Below are positions 5,974-13,228 of a stretch of 14,678 nt of DNA, piece after piece. Made by a program: the position numbers and the translations under genes. The notes under the pieces were generated by a model. It was not told the DNA's origin and ran no database searches. It was given only the letters and a program-made list of their open reading frames with translations. Origin of the DNA: Comamonadaceae bacterium (GTDB lineage Bacteria; Pseudomonadota; Gammaproteobacteria; Burkholderiales; Burkholderiaceae). The number at the start of each line of letters is the position of its first letter. Within the stretch, counting starts at the first letter, position 1. The stretch is from the NCBI GenBank assembly GCA_947374535.1, contig CANCCJ010000062.1, positions 1 through 14,678 on the forward strand, written 5' to 3'.

Positions 5974-7734
5974 ATGACGTTTTCAGTTCACGGTCTTGCA
6001 GTCGCGCGAGGTATTGCCATTGGGCGTGCCGTGTTGGTGGCGTCCAGTCGTGTGGACGTGGCGCATTACTTTATTGAGCCAGAGCAGGTCACGTCTGAAC
6101 TGCTGCGTTTGACCCAAGCGCGTGAGGCGGTGATTGCCGAGTTGCAACATTTGCATGACAACTTGCCCAAAGAAGCGCCGCCTGAAATGGCTGCGATTCT
6201 TGAAGTTCACCTGATGTTGCTACAAGACACCATGCTGGCCGAAGGTGTGGGCTTGTGGGTGAAAGACAGGCTCTACAACGCTGAGTGGGCGTTGACCTCG
6301 CAACTCGATGTGGTGGCGCGCCAGTTTGATGAGATGGATGACGCTTATTTGCGAGAGCGTAAAGGCGACCTAGAGCAAGTGGTGGAACGTACGTTGCGCC
6401 ACATGAAAGGCATGGCCCATGTGATGCCACAGGTCGTCAGCAAGCGCAGCGGTCAAGCGCGGCAGCAAGACTTGCAGCTGGGCGACGAAATGGATGTGCC
6501 TCTGGTGTTGGTGGCCCATGATTTGTCGCCGGCTGACATGCTTCAGTTCAAGCAAAGTGTGTTTACGGGGTTTGTCACAGACGTGGGCGGCAAGACATCG
6601 CACACCGCCATCGTGGCGCGTAGCTTGGACATTCCTGCGGTGGTCGGTGCGCGCACGGCCAGTCAGTTGGTACGCCAGGATGACTGGATCATCATTGATG
6701 GCGATGCGGGCGTGGTCATCGTCAACCCTTCGCCCATCATCTTGGCCGAGTACGGTTTCAAGCAGCGCCAAGCGGACGTCGAGCGCGAACGTCTTTCGCG
6801 CTTGCGCTATACGCCAGCGGTCACCTTAGATGGTCAACGTGTGGATCTCTTGGCCAATATTGAAATGCCAGAAGATGCGCCTGCGGCGTTGGGCGTGGGT
6901 GCGGTTGGTGTTGGTTTGTTTAGAAGCGAATTTTTGTTCATGGGCCGCGAAGGTGCGCTGCCCGATGAAGAAGAGCAGTACCAAGCCTACAAGCGCGCCG
7001 TCGAAGGCATGAAGGGCATGCCCGTCACCATTCGCACCGTCGATATTGGTGCAGACAAACCGCTGGACCGCGCGGCCAAAGAGGATGCGCATTTGAACCC
7101 TGCCTTGGGCTTGCGCGCCATTCGTTGGAGCTTGGCCGATCCCGCGATGTTTTTGACGCAGCTGCGTGCTGTGCTGCGCGCTGCGTCGCACGGACAAGTG
7201 CATTTGCTCATTCCGATGTTGGCCCATGAGCGCGAAATCAAACAAACGCTGGCGCTGTTAGAAAAAGCCCGCAAGCAATTGGATGAGCGCGGAATGGTCT
7301 TCGGGCCAGTGAAGGTCGGCGCCATGATTGAAGTGCCTGCTGCTGCTTTGAGCGTGAAAATGTTCTTGCGCTACTTTGACTTTTTGTCGATTGGTACGAA
7401 CGACTTGATTCAATACACCTTGGCCATCGACCGAGCCGATGAGTCTGTGGCGCATTTGTACGATCCACTGCATCCAGCGGTGTTGCGTTTGGTCGCTGAC
7501 GTCATTGCGGAGTGCCGCGCACAAGGCAAGGGCGTGAGCGTGTGTGGCGAGATGGCGGGCGATCCCGCGCTCACACGTTTGTTGCTGGGTTTGGGTTTGC
7601 GAGGCTTCTCGATGCATCCCACGCAAATCCTGGCTGTGAAGCAAGAGGTGATTCGCGCAGATACGGCACGCCTTCAGACGTGGGCGCAAGACGTGCTGGC
7701 CAGCGATGAGCCAGCCGAGTTGGTGGGGTTTTAA
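5974..7734 (+). CDS. ptsI: PTS Enzyme I (phosphoenolpyruvate-protein phosphotransferase)
   Basis: A 586-aa cytosolic enzyme that autophosphorylates from PEP and passes phosphate to HPr. The N-terminal HPr-binding and phospho-histidine domain carries GGKTSHTAIVARS with the active H210. The C-terminal PEP-binding TIM barrel carries FRSEFLFMGR, the second signature DFLSIGTNDLIQYTLAIDR, and the active-site cysteine C524 in GVSVCGEMAGDP. Length is a little over the E. coli enzyme (about 575 aa), with extra residues before the histidine (about 152-170, QARQQDLQLGDE). ATG at 5974 gives the standard start (FSVHGLAVARGIAIG). No clear terminator is seen in the 58 nt before the convergent iclR-type gene. 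Confidence 0.97.
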   Translation: MTFSVHGLAVARGIAIGRAVLVASSRVDVAHYFIEPEQVTSELLRLTQAREAVIAELQHLHDNLPKEAPPEMAAILEVHLMLLQDTMLAEGVGLWVKDRLYNAEWALTSQLDVVARQFDEMDDAYLRERKGDLEQVVERTLRHMKGMAHVMPQVVSKRSGQARQQDLQLGDEMDVPLVLVAHDLSPADMLQFKQSVFTGFVTDVGGKTSHTAIVARSLDIPAVVGARTASQLVRQDDWIIIDGDAGVVIVNPSPIILAEYGFKQRQADVERERLSRLRYTPAVTLDGQRVDLLANIEMPEDAPAALGVGAVGVGLFRSEFLFMGREGALPDEEEQYQAYKRAVEGMKGMPVTIRTVDIGADKPLDRAAKEDAHLNPALGLRAIRWSLADPAMFLTQLRAVLRAASHGQVHLLIPMLAHEREIKQTLALLEKARKQLDERGMVFGPVKVGAMIEVPAAALSVKMFLRYFDFLSIGTNDLIQYTLAIDRADESVAHLYDPLHPAVLRLVADVIAECRAQGKGVSVCGEMAGDPALTRLLLGLGLRGFSMHPTQILAVKQEVIRADTARLQTWAQDVLASDEPAELVGF

Positions 7735-7792
7735 GCTTTAGCCGCTAATGTGAAAAGCGCGTTAAAAATGTTCCAGCGCCGAGAGTCAGCCG

Positions 7793-8584
7793 TCACGATC
7801 TTCCTAACTGCGGTTTGCCGGACAGCGTTGAGATTCGGCTGATCGGTCCGAGTTCTGCTGTGGCCACAAGCATGGCTGGTGCGAGTTGCTGCATGGCTGC
7901 CAAAGTAAGCCGTTGGCGGGGTCCAGCAATGCTGACCACACCGACCGTCTCTTGGCCCCGTATCACTGGCGCGGCCATCGCGGTCATACCTGGTGCGAAC
8001 ACTTCGTCGATCATCGCGTAGCCCCGCGAGCGAGCTTCATGCAGCATGTCCAAAAGTGACATGACAGTGGTTGGGGCCTTCGGGCCGTAGTCTTTGGGTT
8101 GGCCAAATCCTTGGCGGCTGACCAATTCAAGGGCGCGTTCGTCGCTCAGGGTCAGCAACCAAGCATGGCCTGAGGCGGTACACGACAAGCGGGCGTCCAT
8201 GCCCATGTCAGGGTCGTAACGCAGCCCCATGCGTGTCCCTTGCGACTTCGCCACCCAGACCAGCCGGTCGCCATCGACGATCGACAACCGGACAAGTTCG
8301 CCCGATGTCTTGGCCAGTCGCTCGAGTACAGGCTCAGCGATGTCCACGATGCCTTTGCTACTTAGAAGTCCCAGCCCCATTGACGCTAGCTTTGCCGTGA
8401 GCAAGTAATCTCCCTGGCTGCGCAATTGGCGCACATAGCCGCGTCTTTGCAATTCGGTGAGAAGGCGATGGCATGCGCTGCGTGGAATGTCCAACTCGTC
8501 GGCCAATGCGGTCAAAGGCATGCCTTCTGGCTGATCGCACAGTTGCTCAAGAAGAGTGAGACCGCGGTCAAGGGCGAGCGTCAT
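7793..8584 (-). CDS. IclR family transcriptional regulator
   Basis: A 263-aa regulator. A winged helix-turn-helix lies at about residues 5-60 (LALDRGLTLLEQL, then LTALADELDIPRSACHRLLT and LQRRGYVRQ). It is followed by the IclR effector domain from about 75 (LERLAKTSGELVRLSIVDGDRLVWV, then DEVFAPGMTAMAAPVI and GVVSIAGPRQRL). IclR proteins bind small organic acids and control neighbouring catabolic genes, often divergent ones. It is divergent from the AroQ-like gene with a 139-bp gap that holds an IclR-box-like dyad, so it most likely controls the aroQ-like/EthD-like/dctP genes and itself. ATG at 8584 is the best start; no strong ribosome site is seen. Confidence 0.93.
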   Translation of the reverse strand: MTLALDRGLTLLEQLCDQPEGMPLTALADELDIPRSACHRLLTELQRRGYVRQLRSQGDYLLTAKLASMGLGLLSSKGIVDIAEPVLERLAKTSGELVRLSIVDGDRLVWVAKSQGTRMGLRYDPDMGMDARLSCTASGHAWLLTLSDERALELVSRQGFGQPKDYGPKAPTTVMSLLDMLHEARSRGYAMIDEVFAPGMTAMAAPVIRGQETVGVVSIAGPRQRLTLAAMQQLAPAMLVATAELGPISRISTLSGKPQLGRS

Positions 8585-8672
8585 GATTCACTGCTTTCTG
8601 AAAGGGTATCGAGTTCAAGTACTCACGCAGTGCCGTCTTACAAGGCTGCAGCAAATAGCAAATGTCATTATA

Positions 8673-8708
8673 TGAAATAAGTTTCCAAAATGGAATACAT
8701 AAATTTCA
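8673..8708. promoter_or_regulatory. Candidate IclR-type operator upstream of the AroQ-like gene
   Basis: TGAAATAAGTTTCCA at 8673-8687 has the form TGAAA-N5-TTCCA, close to the E. coli IclR box as I recall it (TGGAA-N5-TTCCA). Its right arm is reused in a second dyad, TTCCAAAATGGAA at 8683-8695 (TTCCA-N3-TGGAA). A further half-site TTTCA lies at 8704-8708. These clustered half-sites end 15 nt before the ATG at 8724, so binding would cover the promoter or early leader. That the neighbouring IclR protein binds here is an inference. Confidence 0.45.
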
Positions 8709-8723
8709 AACTCCTCACAATCC

Positions 8724-9185
8724 ATGCAAACAACTTCAAAGATCACCATGCCGCATCCACTTTTCATTCTGAATGGATCCAACCTGAACATGCTTGGAAC
8801 CCGAGAGCCGGGCTTGTATGGCACCACGACGCTGGCTGAAATCGAAGCATCCGCGCGTCAACTGGCCGAGTCGCTCGGCTTGGACTGTGACTTTCGCCAA
8901 ACCAACCACGAAGGCGTTCTGGTGGACTGGATCCAAGAGGCTGCCAAGCGGGAAGCGGCCGTGATCATTAACCCTGCCGGCTTCTCGTTCGGATGTGTGC
9001 CGGTACTAGACGCCTTGAAGCTGCTGCGAAGGCCCCTCATCGAAGTCCATCTCACCAATATTCACCAACGACCCGCCCCTTACACGTACTCACTCGTCTC
9101 GCAGGTTGCCAATGGCGTCATCTGCGGACTCGGCCCCGCCGGATACTTGCTCGCGGTGCGCGCAGTAGCAGAACAACTCGCCTGA
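8724..9185 (+). CDS. Divergent type II 3-dehydroquinate dehydratase-like protein
   Basis: A 153-aa protein of the AroQ fold (type II dehydroquinase, which in the true enzymes converts 3-dehydroquinate to 3-dehydroshikimate as a dodecamer). Visible blocks are FILNGSNLNMLGTREPGLYG with the lid residues R27 and Y32, QTNHEGVLVDWI, IINPAG with N83, and IEVHLTNIHQR with E107 and H109. Compared from memory with the M. tuberculosis enzyme, the usual His of the THTS loop is F89 (AGFSFGCVPV) and the second substrate Arg after NIH is T121 (PAPYTYS). It may therefore be a paralogue with another substrate. ATG at 8748 (MPHPLF) would fit the family length as well. First gene of an apparent operon with the EthD-like and dctP genes, behind an IclR-type operator. 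I give no symbol because function is uncertain. Confidence 0.82.
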   Translation: MQTTSKITMPHPLFILNGSNLNMLGTREPGLYGTTTLAEIEASARQLAESLGLDCDFRQTNHEGVLVDWIQEAAKREAAVIINPAGFSFGCVPVLDALKLLRRPLIEVHLTNIHQRPAPYTYSLVSQVANGVICGLGPAGYLLAVRAVAEQLA

Positions 9186-9195
9186 GAGGTACACC

Positions 9196-9879
9196 ATGTC
9201 AATGCTTGGAAAGGCCGCACTGGCCATGTGGTGGGATGTGTCGGACGATGTAAGACAGGAGTTGGAGCACTGGCATGCCCACGAGCACGTTCCCGAGCGC
9301 CTGTCGATTGCAGGATTTTTACGGGCGTCACGCTGGACTGAGGTCTCTGGCGGTGAAGGCTTCTTCGTGATGTATGAATTGGAAGACCATGGGGTGCTGG
9401 CATCGGCGCCCTATGTGGCGCGGCTTAATGCACCGACGCCTTGGTCGACGAAGATGATGCCATTGCACCGCAACATGGTTCGAACCCAGTGCCAAGTCGT
9501 TCATAGCCATGGGGGTGTGACCGCCCGGCATGCGCTGACGGTCCGCTGCTCACCCGTCAATGGACAAGAGGAAGAACTGCAACGCCATCTCGCTGATTTT
9601 GCAGAATCTGTTTCGCAACGCCCGGGGATCGTCGGCCTGCACGTGCTTCGCCACGAGGCGCCCGAGATGGCGGCGACCACCGAACAAAAAATACGTGGCA
9701 ATGCTGACCGCGCTGCCGACTGGATCATCGTTGTCAGCGGGTATGACCTTGACGCATTACGCAGGATCGGAGACGAAGAGCTCTGCGAAGCTCGTCTGCG
9801 CGCATCGGGTGCCCTACCAGAGACACGATGCCAAGTTTTTACGCTGGCCTACACCGCCATACCAACAGATATGCGCTGA
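9196..9879 (+). CDS. EthD-like dimeric alpha/beta-barrel protein, two repeats
   Basis: A 227-aa cytosolic protein that I assign tentatively to the EthD/dimeric alpha-beta barrel class. The best mark is HWHAHEHVPERLSIAGFLRA at about 25-44, a WH-x-x-EH-x-PER-x-x-x-GF pattern seen in small EthD-type proteins of catabolic clusters. The protein appears to hold two ferredoxin-like halves. The first runs to about 105; the second, from about 112 (HALTVRCSPVNGQEEEL), has its own PGIVGLHVLR and WIIVVSGYD strands, but a degraded motif without the WH..EH residues. Reaction unknown; some relatives assist oxidations or handle aromatic intermediates. It starts 10 nt after the AroQ-like stop with GAGAGG at 9184-9189 as ribosome site, so co-transcription is very likely. 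Confidence 0.7.
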   Translation: MSMLGKAALAMWWDVSDDVRQELEHWHAHEHVPERLSIAGFLRASRWTEVSGGEGFFVMYELEDHGVLASAPYVARLNAPTPWSTKMMPLHRNMVRTQCQVVHSHGGVTARHALTVRCSPVNGQEEELQRHLADFAESVSQRPGIVGLHVLRHEAPEMAATTEQKIRGNADRAADWIIVVSGYDLDALRRIGDEELCEARLRASGALPETRCQVFTLAYTAIPTDMR

Positions 9880-9899
9880 TCGGCAAAAGCCATGTGCAA

Positions 9900-9919
9900 G
9901 GTCGCGCAATCCAGCGACC
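9900..9919 (+). promoter_or_regulatory. Small stem-loop in the leader before dctP
   Basis: GGTCGC at 9900-9905 and GCGACC at 9914-9919 with an 8-nt loop, in the 104-nt gap between the EthD-like stop and the dctP start. There is no T tract. Such hairpins before binding-protein genes can protect a downstream transcript segment; that role is only a guess here. No gene is visible in this gap. Confidence 0.25.
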
Positions 9920-9983
9920 GAGTATTCACCTAAAGAGTTCCATGAGGCATGGACAGAAATCAACAATTACCACTGGAGATGAC

Positions 9984-10994
9984 ATGAAAGCCAAACTAAT
10001 TAAATTCGCCGCGATTCTCGGCCTCGTAGCTGCCAACACACTCGCGATGGCCCAAGATATTCAGGAGCGGACGATTAAATTCGGACACTTGAACAACACC
10101 GATCACCCAACCAGCATGGGGGTCAAAAAGTTTGCTGAACTCGTTGCCGCCAAGAGCGGCGGAAAAATCAAGGTGAACGAATTCGCCAGCAGCCAGCTCG
10201 GCAACGAGTTGCAACAGCAGTCGGCGATGATGGGTGGCGTGCAAGAAATGTTGGTGGCATCGACCACCTCTCTGACGGGTATCGTGAAGGAATACGGACT
10301 GTTAGATTTTCCTTTCCTCTTTAGCAACGCACGTCAGGCAGATGCGATGGTGGACGGCCCACTTGGCAAGATGCTCAACAGCAGACTAAACGACAAAGGC
10401 ATTGTTGTATTGGGCTTCTTTGATTTGGGGTTTCGTAATGTCACCAACAGCAAGCGCCCCATCACCAAAGGTGAGGATTTGGATGGCCTCAAGTTGCGCG
10501 TGATACCCAATCCTGTATTCGTTGAAACCTTCAAGACATTCAAAGCGAATCCGGTTCCTATGCCTTTCGCCGAACTCTATGGTGCGCTTGAAAACAAAGC
10601 CGTAGACGGCCAAGAGAATCCTTACGCAGTGATTTTGTCGAGCAAGTTTTACGAAGTGAACAAGTTTGTGAGCGAAACGAATCACGTGTACGCGACCAAC
10701 CCGATTCAAATCAGCAAACGCTTCTGGGACAAGCTGTCGCCGGTCGAACAAAAACTGCTTCAAGATGCTGCAACAGAAGCGCAAAACTATCAACGCGTTG
10801 TGAGCCGCGAAGTTTCCAGCAAGGCTGTCGCCGAATTGAAGGCCAAGGGCATGATCTTCAACGAGATCTCTGCGCCAGAGCAGGCGCGCATGCGTTCAGA
10901 AGTAAAGGCCGTGTACGAAAAATTTGCCGCGTCTTATGACCCAGCGGTGGTCAAGCTATTCAAGAGCGAACTGGAGCGCGTGTCGAAGATTTGA
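9984..10994 (+). CDS. dctP: TRAP transporter solute-binding protein, DctP family
   Basis: A 336-aa periplasmic binding protein for organic acids. Signal peptide at 1-23 (MKAKLIKFAAILGLVAAN up to AMA, cut before Q24). Mature part opens RTIKFGHLNNTDHPTSMGVKKF, typical of DctP. GFRNVTNSKRPI lies at about 149-160, and GLKLRVIPNP carries R172, the conserved arginine that clamps the ligand carboxylate. ALENKAVDGQENP follows at about 201-213. I start at ATG 9984, with GGAG at 9975-9978; a longer in-frame reading from 9828 overlaps the EthD-like gene. No DctQ or DctM membrane gene follows; instead there is a terminator-like hairpin and the convergent lipA. The membrane partners must be elsewhere, or the gene is an orphan receptor-type binding protein. 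Confidence 0.92.
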   Translation: MKAKLIKFAAILGLVAANTLAMAQDIQERTIKFGHLNNTDHPTSMGVKKFAELVAAKSGGKIKVNEFASSQLGNELQQQSAMMGGVQEMLVASTTSLTGIVKEYGLLDFPFLFSNARQADAMVDGPLGKMLNSRLNDKGIVVLGFFDLGFRNVTNSKRPITKGEDLDGLKLRVIPNPVFVETFKTFKANPVPMPFAELYGALENKAVDGQENPYAVILSSKFYEVNKFVSETNHVYATNPIQISKRFWDKLSPVEQKLLQDAATEAQNYQRVVSREVSSKAVAELKAKGMIFNEISAPEQARMRSEVKAVYEKFAASYDPAVVKLFKSELERVSKI

Positions 10995-11032
10995 GCTCGC
11001 GCAGCATCTTCAAACTTTTCAATGAGAAGAGC

Positions 11033-11062
11033 CTAGAGATTTGGGCAGATACCAATCTCTAG
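11033..11062 (+). terminator. Terminator-like hairpin after dctP
   Basis: CTAGAGATT at 11033-11041 pairs with AATCTCTAG at 11054-11062. Inside it GG (11043-11044) can pair with CC (11052-11053) past a bulged T, with a loop of about 7 nt. A T-rich tail (GGTTTCTTCTT) follows to about 11074. It lies 38 nt after the dctP stop in the convergent gap to lipA (10995-11118), which holds nothing else that I can identify. Confidence 0.65.
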
Positions 11063-11118
11063 AGGTTTCTTCTTAAAGTAAAAGAAAAAATTTATCGCTA
11101 ACTTCAATAAGCCCGTAG

Positions 11119-12120
11119 TTACTTCGAGTTGATAGCGTCGGATGCCGCGTGGGCTTGTTGGTCCGCGTGGTAACTTGAACGCACCATAGCGCCGATGGCG
11201 GCATGGCTAAAGCCCATTTCGTAGGCTTTCTCTTCAAACATCTTGAATGTATCTGGGTGCACGTAGCGGCGCACGGGTATGTGGCTGGTGCTGGGGGCGA
11301 GGTATTGGCCGATGGTCAACATATCAATGTTGTGGTCGCGCATGTCTTGCATGACGGCCAAAATCTCTTCGTCGGTCTCACCGAGGCCCACCATCAAGCC
11401 GCTTTTGGTCGGCACGTTGGGGAACAGGGCTTTGAATTTTTTAAGTAAGTTCAAACTGAACGCATAGTCACTGCCAGGGCGCGCTTCTTTGTAGAGGCGA
11501 GGCACGGTTTCCATGTTGTGGTTCATCACATCAGGCGGCGCGGCTTTCAAAATCTCGAGTGCGCGGTCGTCGCGGCCACGGAAGTCAGGTACCAAAATTT
11601 CGATCTGGGTTTGGGGTGACAGCTCGCGCGTGCGGCGGATGCAATCCACAAAGTGTTGACTGCCACCATCGCGCAAATCGTCGCGATCCACGCTGGTGAT
11701 GACCACGTATTTGAGTTTCAAGGCGGCAATGGTTTTGGCTAAGTTTTCTGGCTCGTTCACATCGAGTGGGTCGGGGCGGCCATGACCCACATCGCAGAAG
11801 GGGCAGCGGCGTGTGCACTTGTCGCCCATGATCATGAAGGTGGCTGTGCCTTTGCCAAAGCACTCACCAATGTTGGGGCAGCTGGCTTCTTCGCAGACGG
11901 TGACCAATTTATTGGTGCGCAACACGTCTTTGATTTCGTAAAAGCGTGTGGAAGGTGAGCCAGCTTTGACGCGAATCCAATCGGGCTTTTTCAGCACTTC
12001 GCTTTGTTCCACTTTGACGGGAATGCGCGACAGCTTGGCTGCAGCTTTTTGCTTGGCCGAAGGGTTGTAGTTTTGGACGGTTTGCGCTTCGCGCACAACT
12101 GGGTTGTTAGGGGTGGACAT
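11119..12120 (-). CDS. lipA: Lipoyl synthase
   Basis: A 333-aa radical SAM enzyme that inserts two sulfur atoms into octanoyl groups on E2 and GcvH domains, giving lipoyl cofactor. The auxiliary cluster cysteines are C76, C81 and C87 in [13 protein letters not shown]. The radical SAM cluster is C102, C106 and C109 in KCTRRCPFC, followed by [11 protein letters not shown]. The conserved RSSY motif near the C-terminus (about 314-317) supplies the serine ligand of the auxiliary cluster. I start at ATG 12120 ([13 protein letters not shown]); a TTG at 12141 would add seven residues. It is the last gene of ybeD-lipB-lipA on the minus strand, 31 nt after lipB. Confidence 0.97.
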   Translation of the reverse strand: MSTPNNPVVREAQTVQNYNPSAKQKAAAKLSRIPVKVEQSEVLKKPDWIRVKAGSPSTRFYEIKDVLRTNKLVTVCEEASCPNIGECFGKGTATFMIMGDKCTRRCPFCDVGHGRPDPLDVNEPENLAKTIAALKLKYVVITSVDRDDLRDGGSQHFVDCIRRTRELSPQTQIEILVPDFRGRDDRALEILKAAPPDVMNHNMETVPRLYKEARPGSDYAFSLNLLKKFKALFPNVPTKSGLMVGLGETDEEILAVMQDMRDHNIDMLTIGQYLAPSTSHIPVRRYVHPDTFKMFEEKAYEMGFSHAAIGAMVRSSYHADQQAHAASDAINSK

Positions 12121-12151
12121 AGCAGATAGGCCTGTTTTCAAAGCCCTGTGT

Positions 12152-12829
12152 TCAGGGCGCTAAATAGGTGACGAGCTTTTGACTCAAAACATCAGCGGCT
12201 TCTTGCCAGCTGACCGATACGCCGATTGTAGAAAGGTCGACGGTTTGCAGGCCTTGATAACCGCAAGGGTTGATGCGTTGGTAGGGCGATAGGTCCATGG
12301 CCACGTTCAGTGCAACGCCGTGGTAGGTGCAATGTCTGCTGACTTTGATGCCCAATGCTGCAATTTTTCCGAGGCCTGTGAAGTCTGGATTTTTGTCGGC
12401 GTCTTGTTGTGGGCGTTGCGCAAGCAGCGCGTGACTGTGCGGGTCCTCAAGTCGTATGTAGATGCCGGGTGCGCCAGAGACGCGGTGCCCAGTCACCCCA
12501 AACTGAGCCAGTGTGCGGATCACGGCTTCTTCAATGCGATACACGTATTCTTTGACGTAATAGCCGGCGCGCTTCAAGTCAATCAGTGGGTAGGCCACCA
12601 CTTGCCCTGGGCCGTGAAACGTCACTTGGCCGCCACGGTTGGTGGGGACCACGGGGATGTCGCCTGGCGCAAGCAGGTGGTCTTCATGTCCAGCGAGGCC
12701 TTGTGTGAAAACGGGGGTGTGTTCGCACACCCAAATTTCATCAGGCGTGTCGGGCGTGCGCGCAGCCGTGAAGTCCTGCATGGCCTGATAGGTGGGCAGG
12801 TACGGCACGAGGCCGAGTTGTTGGATCAC
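12152..12829 (-). CDS. lipB: Octanoyl-ACP:protein octanoyltransferase
   Basis: A 225-aa cytosolic transferase that moves octanoate from acyl carrier protein to lipoyl-domain lysines, the step before LipA. The family motif [20 protein letters not shown] spans about 63-82. The catalytic pair is K162 ([14 protein letters not shown]) and C189 ([14 protein letters not shown]). Compared with E. coli LipB it has an insertion of about 20 residues at 128-150 ([20 protein letters not shown]), near the substrate pocket. The start is GTG at 12829, overlapping the upstream DUF493 stop in the pattern GTGA (12826-12829), so translation is probably coupled. Downstream lipA follows after 31 nt. Confidence 0.96.
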   Translation of the reverse strand: MIQQLGLVPYLPTYQAMQDFTAARTPDTPDEIWVCEHTPVFTQGLAGHEDHLLAPGDIPVVPTNRGGQVTFHGPGQVVAYPLIDLKRAGYYVKEYVYRIEEAVIRTLAQFGVTGHRVSGAPGIYIRLEDPHSHALLAQRPQQDADKNPDFTGLGKIAALGIKVSRHCTYHGVALNVAMDLSPYQRINPCGYQGLQTVDLSTIGVSVSWQEAADVLSQKLVTYLAP

Positions 12830-13119
12830 AGAACGACTTTCACCATCGGGTGAGAGGAGAGGGTTTTGTAGAGCTCGTCGAGTTGCTCACGGCTAGTGGC
12901 CGTCACGGTGATGGTGACACCCAAATAATTACCGCCTTTGCTTTCGCGCAACTCAATGGTGGTGGCGTCGAAGGCAGGGTCAAATTGTTCGGCAATGTAA
13001 GTTACCGCATGAACAAAACCATCGACCTTTGAGCCCATCACTTTGATGGGGAAAAGACTTGGATACTCAATCAACGAGTCTGCGCGAGGGTTTTCACCGG
13101 GAGGGTTGGGGCTTGTCAT
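12826..13119 (-). CDS. ybeD: YbeD/DUF493 family protein
   Basis: A 97-aa small cytosolic protein of the DUF493 (YbeD) family, an ACT-like fold often found beside lipB. Visible family blocks are [14 protein letters not shown] at about 16-29 and [20 protein letters not shown] at about 65-84, ending [11 protein letters not shown]. Its function is not established; its place just before lipB and lipA in many proteobacteria suggests a role in lipoate metabolism. ATG at 13119. It is the first gene of the minus-strand lipoate operon and divergent from the atp operon. Confidence 0.93.
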   Translation of the reverse strand: MTSPNPPGENPRADSLIEYPSLFPIKVMGSKVDGFVHAVTYIAEQFDPAFDATTIELRESKGGNYLGVTITVTATSREQLDELYKTLSSHPMVKVVL

Positions 13120-13152
13120 GTCGCAAATTATCCTCTTCTTGGTGCGATGTGC

Positions 13153-13181
13153 TCGAAAGCGTATGTGTTATCACGTACAAT
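13153..13181 (+). promoter_or_regulatory. Candidate sigma70 promoter of the atp operon
   Basis: TACAAT at 13176-13181 matches five of six -10 positions. TCGAAA at 13153-13158, 17 bp upstream, is a weak -35 (four of six). It lies in the 109-bp divergent gap between ybeD and atpI and would give a leader of about 40 nt before the ATG at 13229. Found by eye only. Confidence 0.4.
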
Positions 13182-13228
13182 CATGGGTTCTGTAGAGACG
13201 AGTGGATGTAACCTGGGCGTAAACAAAC

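Noticed and set aside
7735..7792. Possible terminator between ptsI and the IclR gene
   Set aside because: No stem longer than a few base pairs with a T tract is visible in this 58-nt convergent gap.
8724..9185. Calling this gene the biosynthetic aroQ without reservation
   Set aside because: Context is catabolic and two substrate-contact residues appear changed, so the symbol was withheld.
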